Positions 34,236-42,800 of a DNA stretch of 64,000 nt are shown here, piece by piece. A model generated the notes under the pieces. The model saw only the letters and a program-made list of their open reading frames with translations, did not search any database and had not been told where the DNA came from. Positions within the stretch are counted from its first letter, which is position 1, and every line of letters begins with the position of its first letter. A program made the translations under genes and the position numbers. This DNA comes from Rhizobium sp. 2MFCol3.1 (GTDB lineage: Bacteria > Pseudomonadota > Alphaproteobacteria > Rhizobiales > Rhizobiaceae): contig NZ_KB898367.1 of assembly GCF_000377565.1 (NCBI RefSeq), positions 62,001 to 126,000 on the forward strand, given 5' to 3'.

Positions 34236-35552
34236 CTTGCCAATGCAGAATTCACCGAAAATCACGTCGAGCAGATTCTCGACATCGACCCGGCCCGTGA
34301 TGCGGCCAAGCGCGGCGCCGGCAATGCGGAGCTCTTCCGCTCTAATATCCAGGTCAATATGATCGTTAGCGATGGCTCGTTCGACAGCCGAAATACATTC
34401 CGCTAGCGAATCGTTGTGGCGTGTGCGGGTAGGTATAGCCAGCGAGTGCGGTGGTACCATTTCGCGCAATCGATCTCCAATCGCCTGACGCAGTTGGTCC
34501 AAGCCGGCGCCGGTTTCTACTGAAATCCTTACATCGTATGGATTCGATGAGAGGCCACGCAAGTCCGCCTTCGTTCCGACGCGCAACGCGGATGAAGGGG
34601 CAATGCTGTCATCTGGTTGAACGGACATGTCTTCGATGTAGATGACGAGATCGGCGGATTCCATTGCCGTGCGCGCGCGGCGAATTCCTTCGCGTTCAAC
34701 GACCTCCTCGGTCTCACGCAGTCCCGCGGTATCGTAGAGCTTGACGAGAAATCCATCGATATCGAGATCGGTGGATAGCACATCGCGCGTCGTTCCGGCG
34801 ATATCCGTGACGATCGCAATATCGCGCCTCACAAGCGCATTCATCAGGCTCGATTTTCCCGCATTGGGCAGTCCGGCAATAACAACCTTGAAGCCATCTC
34901 TGATGATCTCGCCTGTCTTCGCCATACCAAGATGCCGGCGGATCTCGTTGGCAAGCTCGGTCATGTCCGACCAGACCTGGTCCGACACCGAGCCTGGGAC
35001 GTCATCCTCGTCGGGGAAATCAAGTTCGGCCTCGATCAGCGCACGGCCGCGCGTCAATCGCTGTGCCCAAGCCTCATAGACGGCCGAGAGTCCGCCGGAG
35101 CTCTGTTCAAGAGCGAGGCGACGCTGCATCTCTGTCTCTGCGGAGATCAAATCCGCGAGACCTTCGATCTCCAGCAGGTCAAGCTTCCCGTTTTCGAACG
35201 CGCGTCGGGAAAACTCGCCGGCCAGGGCCTGGCGCAATCCATCGAACGTGCTCAGCTCTCTATAGACAGCACTTACGACAGCGCGGCCGCCATGCAGGTG
35301 GAATTCGACGACGTCTTCACCGGTGAAGGAATTTGGTCCCGGGAAGAACAACACGAGGCCATTGTCCAGCACCTCACCGTTACGGGTTCGAATCGTTCGC
35401 AACGCAGTGGTGCGGGCAGGGACAGTGCCTGAGACCATGCTGTCCATCACATCCCGAGCACTTGGCCCGCTTATGCGGATCACAGCCAGGCCGGCGGGAA
35501 CGGCGCCACTGGAAAGCGCATAGATCGTCTCTGTGAATTCCGCCACGGACAC
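34233..35552 (-). CDS. mnmE: tRNA modification GTPase MnmE
   Basis: Partner of MnmG in U34 modification. The 439-residue protein has an N-terminal tetrahydrofolate-binding domain (residues 1-118), a helical domain, an inserted G domain with P-loop GLPNAGKS (227-234), TDIAGTTRD and DTAG motifs, and the C-terminal CIGK with the family-conserved cysteine. The fourth G-motif appears as GTKADL, a small departure from NKxD. It starts at ATG 35552. Confidence 0.96.
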   Translation of the reverse strand: MSVAEFTETIYALSSGAVPAGLAVIRISGPSARDVMDSMVSGTVPARTTALRTIRTRNGEVLDNGLVLFFPGPNSFTGEDVVEFHLHGGRAVVSAVYRELSTFDGLRQALAGEFSRRAFENGKLDLLEIEGLADLISAETEMQRRLALEQSSGGLSAVYEAWAQRLTRGRALIEAELDFPDEDDVPGSVSDQVWSDMTELANEIRRHLGMAKTGEIIRDGFKVVIAGLPNAGKSSLMNALVRRDIAIVTDIAGTTRDVLSTDLDIDGFLVKLYDTAGLRETEEVVEREGIRRARTAMESADLVIYIEDMSVQPDDSIAPSSALRVGTKADLRGLSSNPYDVRISVETGAGLDQLRQAIGDRLREMVPPHSLAIPTRTRHNDSLAECISAVERAIANDHIDLDIRAEELRIAGAALGRITGRVDVENLLDVIFGEFCIGK

Positions 35553-35636
35553 ACTCCAATTGATACGATACCGAATCGATCGATTATCCGCCTGAGTGAG
35601 TGTCGTCGGTCTACTTCAGTCAGGCTCATAGAAACA

Positions 35637-35666
35637 GAAAAGCCGGCCAATATAGCGGCCGGCTTT
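35637..35666 (-). terminator. Intrinsic terminator of rho
   Basis: Read on the minus strand, AGCCGGCC (35664-35657) pairs with GGCCGGCT (35648-35641) across an 8-nt loop, followed by TTTCTGTTTC. It lies 30-60 bp past the rho stop and upstream of mnmE. Confidence 0.8.
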
Positions 35667-35693
35667 GGTTGATTGAATCCGGCTAATGATAAA

Positions 35694-36959
35694 TCAGGTG
35701 TTCATCGATTCGAAGAAATCGGAGTTGCTCTTCGTCTGCTTCAGCTTGTCGATGAGGAACTCGATCGCATCGGTCGTACCCATCGGCGCGAGGATACGGC
35801 GGAGAACGAAGATCTTCTGCAGATCCTGGCGTGGAACAAGCAGGTCTTCCTTACGCGTACCGGACTTGAGAATGTCCATCGACGGGAAGATGCGCTTGTC
35901 GGCGACCTTGCGGTCGAGAACGATTTCCGAGTTACCGGTGCCCTTGAATTCTTCGAAGATGACTTCGTCCATACGGCTGCCCGTATCGATCAGCGCGGTC
36001 GCGATAATGGTCAGCGAACCACCTTCTTCGATGTTACGCGCAGCACCGAAGAAGCGCTTCGGGCGCTGCAGCGCGTTGGCGTCGACACCACCAGTCAGAA
36101 CCTTACCGGAAGAGGGAACAACCGTGTTGTAGGCGCGGCCGAGGCGTGTGATCGAGTCGAGAAGGATCACAACGTCGCGACCATGTTCGACAAGGCGCTT
36201 CGCCTTCTCGATGACCATCTCGGCGACCTGGACGTGGCGGGTTGCCGGCTCGTCGAAGGTCGAAGAAACGACTTCGCCCTTAACCGAGCGCTGCATATCC
36301 GTCACTTCTTCCGGACGCTCGTCGATCAGGAGAACGATAAGATAGCATTCCGGGTGATTGGCGGTGATCGAATGCGCGATGTTCTGCAGGAGAACCGTCT
36401 TACCTGTGCGCGGCGGCGCGACGATCAGACCACGCTGGCCCTTACCAAGCGGCGCGACGAGATCGATCACGCGCGACGAGAGATCCTTGTTGGTGGGGAT
36501 CTCGAGTTCCATCTTGAAGCGTTCGTTCGGATAGAGCGGCGTCAGGTTGTCGAAGTGAACCTTGTGACGGATCTTTTCCGGATCGTCGAAGTTGATCGTG
36601 TTGACCTTCAGCAGCGCGAAATAGCGCTCGCCTTCCTTCGGTCCGCGGATGGGGCCTTCAACCGTATCGCCAGTCTTCAGCGAGAAGCGACGAATCTGCG
36701 AGGGGGAGATGTAGATGTCGTCGGGACCGGGGAGGTAGTTGGCGTTGGCGGAACGCAGGAAGCCGAAGCCGTCCTGCAGAACTTCGACCACGCCTTCGCC
36801 GATAATTTCGACGTCCTGGCTGGCAAGAACCTTGAGTATTGCGAACATCAGCTCCTGCTTGCGCATCGTGCTGGCATTCTCGACCTCGAGCGATTCGGCG
36901 AATGCCAGAAGATCGGTCGGGGATTTACTCTTAAGTTCCTGAAGCTTCATTTCAGACAT
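35694..36959 (-). CDS. rho: Transcription termination factor Rho
   Basis: An RNA-dependent hexameric helicase. The 421-residue protein has an N-terminal Rho_N domain (MKLQELKSKSPTDLLAFAE), a cold-shock-like RNA-binding domain (VLQDGFGFLRS, YISPSQIRRF), and the RecA-like ATPase with Walker A APPRTGKTVLLQN, Walker B VVILLDSITRLGRAYN, and Q/R-loop residues. ATG 36959 is the start. The 194-bp upstream gap (36960-37153), shared with the end of hemJ, has no confident promoter; autoregulation of rho is common but not visible here. Confidence 0.98.
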   Translation of the reverse strand: MSEMKLQELKSKSPTDLLAFAESLEVENASTMRKQELMFAILKVLASQDVEIIGEGVVEVLQDGFGFLRSANANYLPGPDDIYISPSQIRRFSLKTGDTVEGPIRGPKEGERYFALLKVNTINFDDPEKIRHKVHFDNLTPLYPNERFKMELEIPTNKDLSSRVIDLVAPLGKGQRGLIVAPPRTGKTVLLQNIAHSITANHPECYLIVLLIDERPEEVTDMQRSVKGEVVSSTFDEPATRHVQVAEMVIEKAKRLVEHGRDVVILLDSITRLGRAYNTVVPSSGKVLTGGVDANALQRPKRFFGAARNIEEGGSLTIIATALIDTGSRMDEVIFEEFKGTGNSEIVLDRKVADKRIFPSMDILKSGTRKEDLLVPRQDLQKIFVLRRILAPMGTTDAIEFLIDKLKQTKSNSDFFESMNT

Positions 36960-37153
36960 GAAGTGTCCATTACTCTATAATTTTGAGGGGAAAGGCGATG
37001 TCGAGACAGTAACCGGTCCTGCGAGGAGCCCGCAGACGATCGAACTTTACATACATGCCACAAGGATGAGGTGGACGGAAAATAGCGAGTCAGCTCCGCC
37101 GCCGCAAGGGGGCTGCTTAAAATGAAGCAAATTTAACCCGTCAGCCGGCTGCG

Positions 37154-37690
37154 TCAAAATGGCTTGACGACCACAAGGATAACGATTGCGATCATCAAAA
37201 CAGTCGGCGCCTCGTTCATGAAGCGCCAGTAGCGGGCAGAGCGCCGGTTCTCATCACGCTCGAAAGCCTTGGCCGCGCGGCTGAAAAACACGTGCACGCC
37301 GGTCAACAGCACGACAAGCCCGATCTTTGCGTGCAGCCATCCGCCCTGAAAGCCATAAACCGACCACGAGAGATACAGCCCGAAGATCCAGGTCAGCATC
37401 ATCGCCGGGTTCATGATCACCTTCAGCAGGCGCCGTTCCATGACCTTGAAGGTTTCCGACTGCACAGAGCCGGGCTCGGCATCGGTGTGGTAGATGAACA
37501 ATCGCGGCATGTAGAATAGCCCGGCCATCCACGAGATCACGGCGATGATGTGAAGCGCCTTGATCCAGAGATAGAGCGTGTCGGGATTCCAGACGAAGAG
37601 ACCGACCGCCAGCGCCACGAAGAACGCGATGGCGATAAAAGCGCGCCGGCGCGCATAGGAACCGGGTCTCTCGTCGATCTGGCGTTCCAT
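37154..37690 (-). CDS. hemJ: Protoporphyrinogen oxidase HemJ
   Basis: A 178-residue inner-membrane protein with four to five transmembrane segments. It has the conserved histidine-containing motif LWIKALHIIAVISWMAGLFYMPRL split across the second helix, and RLLKVIMNPAM with the conserved basic residue. HemJ oxidises protoporphyrinogen IX to protoporphyrin IX in bacteria that lack HemG/HemY. ATG 37690 starts 2 bp after the hemE stop; TTG 37696, which overlaps the stop as TTGA, is the alternative. Co-transcription with hemE joins two haem-synthesis steps. Confidence 0.92.
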   Translation of the reverse strand: MERQIDERPGSYARRRAFIAIAFFVALAVGLFVWNPDTLYLWIKALHIIAVISWMAGLFYMPRLFIYHTDAEPGSVQSETFKVMERRLLKVIMNPAMMLTWIFGLYLSWSVYGFQGGWLHAKIGLVVLLTGVHVFFSRAAKAFERDENRRSARYWRFMNEAPTVLMIAIVILVVVKPF

Positions 37691-37692
37691 GA

Positions 37693-38727
37693 TCAAACCC
37701 TTCCGCCGCGAACACGCTCGACGAGCAGCCGAACATTTTCAGGATCGGCCTGTGGGGTAATTCCATGCCCGAGGTTGAAGATCAGGGGACCATTGCCCAA
37801 TCGCTGCAGGATATCGTCGATACCCTCTTCAAGCGCAGCGCCGCCGGCAACCATCCGCATCGGATCGAGGTTGCCCTGAACCGGGCCATCTTTCTGCAGT
37901 TCGGCCGCGAAGTCGAGCGGGACGGACCAATCAAGGCCGATCGCATCAGCCTTCGTCTTCTGGCGATAGGTCTTCAGCAGATAGCCGGCGCCCTTCGCGA
38001 AAGCGATGATCTTCGCATTCGGCCGACGCGCCTTGATCGATGCGATCATCCGCGCCACCGGCTTCACGGCAAACGCCTCGAACTCACGCTCGCCGAGCAC
38101 GCCCGCCCAGGAATCGAAAATTTGCACGGCATCGGCGCCGGCATCGATCTGCGCGACGAGATAATCAGCCGAAACATCCGCCAACAGCATCAGTAGCTTT
38201 TCAAACGCCTTCGGATGCCGATAGGCAAACAAACGGGCAGGGGCCTGGTCGGGCGTGCCATGTCCGGCGATCATATAGGTCGCAACGGTCCAGGGAGCGC
38301 CACAGAAGCCAAGCAGGGTGGTTTCGGTTGGCAGATCACTCCGAAGACGTCGAACGGTCTCCAGCACCGGCTCCAGATGCTGCATTACGCGGCTGCCATC
38401 CAGACCATCGATGCCATCGACGTCTATCGGATCCATTTCCGGCCCATGCCCTTCGGTGAAGCGAACATTGCGCTTCATCGCATCGGGAATGACGAGAATG
38501 TCGGAAAAGAGAATGGCGGCATCAAAGCCATAGCGCCGGATCGGCTGCAGAGTGACTTCGACTGCATGATCCGGGGTGTAACAGAGATCGAGGAAGCTTC
38601 CAGCTTTAGCTCGTACCTCTCGATACTCCGGCAGGTATCGGCCCGCCTGCCGCATCAGCCAGATGGGGGGAGGGCTCAATGTTTCCCCGTCCAGAACCCG
38701 CATGATCTTCCGGCGCATTTCACTCAA
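37693..38727 (-). CDS. hemE: Uroporphyrinogen decarboxylase
   Basis: Decarboxylates uroporphyrinogen III to coproporphyrinogen III. The 344-residue protein has the N-terminal signature PPIWLMRQAGRYLPEYR, the catalytic Asp in ILFSDILVIP, and GFCGAPWTVATYMI. TTG 38727 is taken because GGAAG lies about 7 nt upstream; ATG 38718, three codons later, is possible but too far from that RBS. Next to the origin, as in Caulobacter and Sinorhizobium, so its promoter probably lies in or beside oriC. Confidence 0.96.
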   Translation of the reverse strand: MSEMRRKIMRVLDGETLSPPPIWLMRQAGRYLPEYREVRAKAGSFLDLCYTPDHAVEVTLQPIRRYGFDAAILFSDILVIPDAMKRNVRFTEGHGPEMDPIDVDGIDGLDGSRVMQHLEPVLETVRRLRSDLPTETTLLGFCGAPWTVATYMIAGHGTPDQAPARLFAYRHPKAFEKLLMLLADVSADYLVAQIDAGADAVQIFDSWAGVLGEREFEAFAVKPVARMIASIKARRPNAKIIAFAKGAGYLLKTYRQKTKADAIGLDWSVPLDFAAELQKDGPVQGNLDPMRMVAGGAALEEGIDDILQRLGNGPLIFNLGHGITPQADPENVRLLVERVRGGRV

Positions 38728-39129
38728 GCGCTTCTTCCCTATAAAAAATCAAAGATATTTATAAGGTTTCTATTTCTTAGAGTCGGTGACTATCAAGGAT
38801 TAAAATCCATCCACGCCCGATACCAATTGTCACTGTCTCGCTGGCCGATCGGGATGAAAATCGCGCTATTCGATGTCAGAAACAGGACGGGAGCGAAATT
38901 CAATACAATTTCAATGAGATATAGCCTCCACGGAAATTCGCCAAACTGTGGACAAGCTGTGGCTATCTAACGAACAGCCGCAAACTTTCCACAAAACCAA
39001 CAGGCCATCTTTCTTGGCCTCCAAAGAATCCGAAATGTGGAAAACCAGGCATGTTTTCCCTTGCCTAACCCCCAGCGCGTCTCGTAGCTCTCCGTCATCC
39101 AGTGTTTTCAACAGGCAGCGGAAAATAGC
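38728..39129. other. oriC: Putative chromosomal replication origin (oriC)
   Basis: A 402-bp non-coding gap between hemE and ppsR, the position of the origin in Caulobacter crescentus and Sinorhizobium meliloti. It holds an AT-rich stretch (38741-38780) suitable as an unwinding element and a cluster of DnaA-box-like 9-mers: TGTGGACAA (38947-38955, 1 mismatch), TGTGGCTAT (38958-38966, 2), CTTTCCACA (38985-38993, 2), TGTGGAAAA (39036-39044, 1). All genes for 9 kb to the left read left and all for 3.6 kb to the right read right, as expected for leading-strand bias around an origin. No clear CtrA or IHF site was confirmed. Confidence 0.8.
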
Positions 39130-39951
39130 GTGGAGAACCGTACGAACTTCTTCCATCTGCATCTCATTTCTGACTCGACGGGCGAAACGCTGATTTCGGC
39201 CGGTCGCGCGGCATCGGCACAATTCAAGTCGGCGCAGCCGATCGAGCATGTCTATCCGCTGATCCGCAATCGCAAGCAGCTGCTGACAGTCCTGCAGGCG
39301 ATCGATGGCGAACCGGGCATCGTGCTCTACACGATCGTGGATCGCGAGCTCGCCACGTTGATTGACGAGCGTTGCCTCGAAATGGGCGTCGCCTCGGTCA
39401 ATGTGCTCGAGCCGGTTCTCAATGCGTTTCAGATTTATCTCGGCGCACCGTCGCGCCGCCGGGTGGGCGCCCAGCATGTCATGAACGCCGGCTACTTCGC
39501 GCGCATCGAAGCGCTGAACTTCACGATGGATCATGACGACGGCCAGATGCCGGATGATTATAATGACGCCGACGTCGTCATCATCGGTATCAGCCGAACA
39601 TCCAAGACACCGACAAGCATCTACCTCGCCAACCGCGGCATCAAGACCGCAAACATACCGATCGTCTATGGCGTGCCCCTGCCGGAAAGTCTCTTCGAAG
39701 CGAGCAAGCCGCTCATCGTCTGCCTCATCGCCACCACCGATCGCATCTCCCAGGTCCGCGAAAATCGCGACCTCGGCGCGACGCCCGGTTTCGATCGCGG
39801 CGACTACACGGATCGCGCCGCCATATCGGAAGAACTCAAATATGCCCGCTCGCTTTGCGCCCGCCACAACTGGCCGCTCATCGACGTGACACGCCGTTCC
39901 ATCGAAGAGACGGCGGCGGCAATCGTTGCCCTGCGTCCCAAGCTGCGCTAA
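39130..39951 (+). CDS. ppsR: Pyruvate phosphate dikinase / PEP synthase regulatory protein
   Basis: A 273-residue DUF299-family bifunctional kinase/pyrophosphorylase that inactivates and reactivates PPDK or PEP synthase by threonine phosphorylation. The N-terminus FFHLHLISDSTGET and the ADP-binding P-loop-like GISRTSKTPTSIYLA (about residues 153-167) are diagnostic. GTG 39130 is the start. Which of the two target enzymes it controls cannot be read from the sequence. Its promoter must lie inside the putative origin. It is the first of a rightward gene series (ppsR, maf, aroE, coaE, dnaQ). Confidence 0.94.
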   Translation: MENRTNFFHLHLISDSTGETLISAGRAASAQFKSAQPIEHVYPLIRNRKQLLTVLQAIDGEPGIVLYTIVDRELATLIDERCLEMGVASVNVLEPVLNAFQIYLGAPSRRRVGAQHVMNAGYFARIEALNFTMDHDDGQMPDDYNDADVVIIGISRTSKTPTSIYLANRGIKTANIPIVYGVPLPESLFEASKPLIVCLIATTDRISQVRENRDLGATPGFDRGDYTDRAAISEELKYARSLCARHNWPLIDVTRRSIEETAAAIVALRPKLR

Positions 39952-39985
39952 GCGCTGCCCCTAGCCAACCGCGCCGAGAGCACAG

Positions 39986-40585
39986 ATGATACCGAAACTC
40001 ATACTCGCTTCCTCCAGCCCCTTCCGTCGCATGTTGATGGAAAATGCCGGCCTGTCCTTTGAGGCTCATCCCGCGAAGGTCGACGAGCGTGCCATCGAAG
40101 CACCGCTCGAACGGGATGGCGCAACGCCGAATGCGATCGCGCTGGTCCTGGCCAAGGCCAAAGCCAAGGAGGTGAGCGATCGCTCGCCGGGCGCAATCGT
40201 CATTGGTTCCGATCAAACCATGTCGCTGGGGCAGCGCACATTTCATAAGCCGAAGAGCATGGAAGATGCGGCCGGTCATCTTGCCGCGCTGTCCGCGCAG
40301 ACACACCGGCTGAACAGCGCCGTCGCGCTCGCCTATAACGGCGACATCATCTGGGAGCATGTCTCGCGCGCTGAACTGACCATGCGTCCACTGACCAAGG
40401 ATTTCATCGAGCGGCACTTGAAGCGGGTCGGCGAGCGCGCCTTGAGCAGCGTCGGCGCCTACCAGCTGGAAGGGGAGGGACTGCAGCTCTTCTCGAAAAT
40501 CGATGGCGACTACTTCACCATATTGGGGTTGCCGATGCTGCCGCTCCTGGAAAAACTGAGAGAATTGGGTGCGATTGATGGATGA
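39986..40585 (+). CDS. maf: Maf-family nucleotide pyrophosphatase
   Basis: A 199-residue protein that hydrolyses non-canonical or modified NTPs and is associated with division control. It has the N-terminal substrate motif LASSSPFRRML, the Lys/Glu site AKAKAKEV, and the catalytic-Asp block VIGSDQTM. The usual C-terminal SVGAYQLEGEG is present. ATG 39986 begins 34 bp after ppsR. The last codons overlap aroE by 8 bp, implying coupled translation. Confidence 0.92.
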   Translation: MIPKLILASSSPFRRMLMENAGLSFEAHPAKVDERAIEAPLERDGATPNAIALVLAKAKAKEVSDRSPGAIVIGSDQTMSLGQRTFHKPKSMEDAAGHLAALSAQTHRLNSAVALAYNGDIIWEHVSRAELTMRPLTKDFIERHLKRVGERALSSVGAYQLEGEGLQLFSKIDGDYFTILGLPMLPLLEKLRELGAIDG

Positions 40586-41435
40586 TTCACGTGAAACAAT
40601 CGGCCCGCGCGCCTTCGTCACCGGCTTTCCCGTCAAGCATTCGCGCTCGCCGATCATCCATGGATATTGGCTGAAATCGCTGTCGCTCGACGGAAGCTAC
40701 CGCACCCATGAAGTCGCTCCGGATGATTTTCCAGCTTTCGTCCAATCCTTGAAATCAGGCGCCTCGGGTTTTGTTGGCGGCAACGTTACGATCCCGCACA
40801 AGGAGATGGCGTTCAAGCTGGCTGACGAGCCGGATGACCTCTCGCGCGAGCTTGGCGCGTCCAACACGCTCTGGCTCGAGGACGGCAAGCTGAAGGCCAC
40901 GAACACCGATGGCCGTGGCTTCACCGCAAATCTTGATGAGCGCCATCCCGGCTGGGACAAGGTGCGATCGGCGGTCATCCTGGGCGCCGGCGGCGCCAGC
41001 CGTGCCGTCATCCAGGCTATTCGCGATCGCGGGATCAAGGAGATCCACCTTGTCAATCGCACCGTCGCACGCGCGGTCGAGCTCGCGGCTCGCTTTGGAG
41101 CAGCCGTGCATCCGCATCCGATGACGGCTCTTTCCGAAGTGATGAAAGGCGCCGGCCTCTTTATCAATACCACGTCGCTGGGGATGGAAGGCGAGATCGC
41201 GCCCGATATCGATTTCTCGCCGTTGCAGCCCAACGCCGTTGTCACCGACATCGTTTACGTACCACTGAAGACGCCCATTCTCGCGCAGGCTGAGGAACAG
41301 GGTTTCCCGACCGTCGATGGTTTGGGTATGTTGTTGCACCAGGCCGTACCCGGTTTCGAGAAATGGTTCGGCAAGCGGCCCGTTGTCGATGAGACGCTTC
41401 GCGCTTTGATCATCGCGGATATGGAAAAGCATTGA
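40578..41435 (+). CDS. aroE: Shikimate dehydrogenase
   Basis: NADPH-dependent reduction of 3-dehydroshikimate in the shikimate pathway. The 285-residue protein has GFPVKHSRSPIIH (substrate site) near residue 16, VTIPHKE with the catalytic lysine, and the NADP motif GAGGASRAVIQA. ATG 40578 overlaps maf by 8 bp; the in-frame GTG 40569 is an alternative. Codons 3-7 (DSRET) contain a parS-like sequence. Its stop overlaps the coaE start as TGATG. Confidence 0.94.
   Translation: MDDSRETIGPRAFVTGFPVKHSRSPIIHGYWLKSLSLDGSYRTHEVAPDDFPAFVQSLKSGASGFVGGNVTIPHKEMAFKLADEPDDLSRELGASNTLWLEDGKLKATNTDGRGFTANLDERHPGWDKVRSAVILGAGGASRAVIQAIRDRGIKEIHLVNRTVARAVELAARFGAAVHPHPMTALSEVMKGAGLFINTTSLGMEGEIAPDIDFSPLQPNAVVTDIVYVPLKTPILAQAEEQGFPTVDGLGMLLHQAVPGFEKWFGKRPVVDETLRALIIADMEKH
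40583..40598. other. parS: parS-like site (15/16) within aroE start
   Basis: TGATTCACGTGAAACA differs from consensus at position 3 only (T to A). It overlaps the maf stop codon and the first aroE codons, 1.5 kb to the right of the putative origin, and is the only such site on that side. Confidence 0.7.
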
Positions 41436-42046
41436 TGCTGAAAATCGGACTGACCGGCTCGATCGGGATGGGTAAATCGACCACGGCAAAGCTGTTTGCC
41501 GATGCCGGTCTGCCGGTCAATGATGCCGACGCGGTCGTCCATGATCTCTATGCGGGTGCCGCGGCGCCCCTGATCGAGGCGGCTTTTCCAGGCTCGGTGA
41601 GAAATGGCACGGTCGATCGCCAGGAGTTGGGCCGGCAGCTTGCGTTGCGCCCCGAAGGTTTCAAGCGGCTGGAGCAGATCGTTCATCCTCTTGTCCGTGA
41701 ACATGAGGCGATGTTCCTTGAAAAGCAACGCGGGCAGGGCACACAGATGGTGCTTCTCGACATACCGCTGCTTTTCGAGAGTGGCGGCGCGGATCGCGTC
41801 GATGTCATCGTCGTCGTCAGCTGTGATCCACAGATTCAGCGTGAGCGGGTACTTGCGCGTCCGAACATGACGGAAGAGAAATTCAATATGATTCTCTCGC
41901 GCCAGACCCCCGATGCGGAAAAGCGCCGGCGCGCGGATTATTTAGTCGATACCGGTCACGGCATCGACCAGGCGAGGGAGCAGGTCGGTGTCATCATCGC
42001 GGACCTGAAACAGCGGATAGCGAACGGAGATTTCCCGAATGCGTGA
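41435..42046 (+). CDS. coaE: Dephospho-CoA kinase
   Basis: Final step of coenzyme A synthesis. The 203-residue P-loop kinase has GLTGSIGMGKSTTA at residues 5-18, the substrate Asp in NDADAVVHDLYA, and the lid segment RQTPDAEKRRRADY with a dispersed Arg/Lys set. ATG 41435 overlaps the aroE stop (TGATG). It overlaps dnaQ by 8 bp. Confidence 0.95.
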   Translation: MLKIGLTGSIGMGKSTTAKLFADAGLPVNDADAVVHDLYAGAAAPLIEAAFPGSVRNGTVDRQELGRQLALRPEGFKRLEQIVHPLVREHEAMFLEKQRGQGTQMVLLDIPLLFESGGADRVDVIVVVSCDPQIQRERVLARPNMTEEKFNMILSRQTPDAEKRRRADYLVDTGHGIDQAREQVGVIIADLKQRIANGDFPNA

Positions 42047-42752
42047 AATCATTTTCGACACGGAAACCACCGGACTTGATAACCGCACCGATCGCATCAT
42101 CGAAATCGGCGGCATCGAACTCTTCAATCACTTCCCGACGGGAAAGACGCTGCACATCTATATCAATCCGGGTGACCAGAAGGTCCACCCGGACGCGCTC
42201 GCCGTTCACGGGATTACCGACGAGTTCCTGAAGGACAAGCAGCCCTTCGCGGCGGTAGTTCAGGAAATTCTGGACTTCTTCGGCGAAGGCAAGTGGATCG
42301 CCCACAACGCCACCTTCGATATGGGCTTCATCAATGCCGAGCTGGCGCGGCTATCGCTGCCGCCGATCTCTCCCGAAAATGTGATCGATACGTTGTCGAT
42401 GGCCCGGCGCAAGAATCCGATGGGCCCGAATTCGCTCGATGCGCTGTGCCGTCGCTACGGGATCGATAACTCTCATCGCGCCAAGCACGGCGCCTTGCTC
42501 GACTCCGAACTGCTAGCCGAAGTCTATATCGAGATGATCGGTGGCCGCCAGACAGCACTTGGTCTCGGTGTGGCGCAAAACAACGGCGCCTCGGAACGCA
42601 ACGACAGCGATGACGATATTGTCCTGGTCGCGCTGGAGCGCCCGCGGCCGCTGGCACCGCGCCTCAGCGAAACCGAAGCCGAGCAGCATGATGCGCTGAT
42701 TGCCAAGCTCGGGCAAAAAGGCATCTGGGCTAAATACGATCGCCCAAACTAA
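42039..42752 (+). CDS. dnaQ: DNA polymerase III epsilon subunit (proofreading exonuclease)
   Basis: A 237-residue DEDDh 3'-5' exonuclease that edits for the replicative polymerase. Exo I is FDTETTGLD (Asp7, Glu9), Exo II is WIAHNATFDMGFIN, and Exo III is HRAKHGALLDSELLAEVY with the catalytic His and Asp. A disordered linker (SERNDSDDD) leads to the C-terminal alpha-binding helix. Last gene of the rightward origin-proximal operon, ending in a bidirectional hairpin. Confidence 0.95.
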   Translation: MREIIFDTETTGLDNRTDRIIEIGGIELFNHFPTGKTLHIYINPGDQKVHPDALAVHGITDEFLKDKQPFAAVVQEILDFFGEGKWIAHNATFDMGFINAELARLSLPPISPENVIDTLSMARRKNPMGPNSLDALCRRYGIDNSHRAKHGALLDSELLAEVYIEMIGGRQTALGLGVAQNNGASERNDSDDDIVLVALERPRPLAPRLSETEAEQHDALIAKLGQKGIWAKYDRPN

Positions 42753-42753
42753 A

Positions 42754-42777
42754 ATGCCCGGGCGCTGGCCCGGGCAT
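42754..42777. terminator. Bidirectional hairpin between dnaQ and secB
   Basis: ATGCCCGGG (42754-42762) pairs with CCCGGGCAT (42769-42777) across a 6-nt loop, immediately after the dnaQ stop. U-tracts are weak on both sides (CTCGATCTTCATTT on +, TTTTAGTTT on -). Confidence 0.7.
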
Positions 42778-42800
42778 CTCGATCTTCATTTGATCGGGAA

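Noticed and set aside
35673..36980. 435-codon open frame antisense to rho
   Set aside because: It covers rho exactly on the opposite strand and runs through the rho terminator; no evidence for coding.
38948..39193. 81-codon frame overlapping the putative origin and the start of ppsR
   Set aside because: It starts inside a DnaA-box-like sequence, overlaps ppsR out of frame, and has no RBS or recognisable product.
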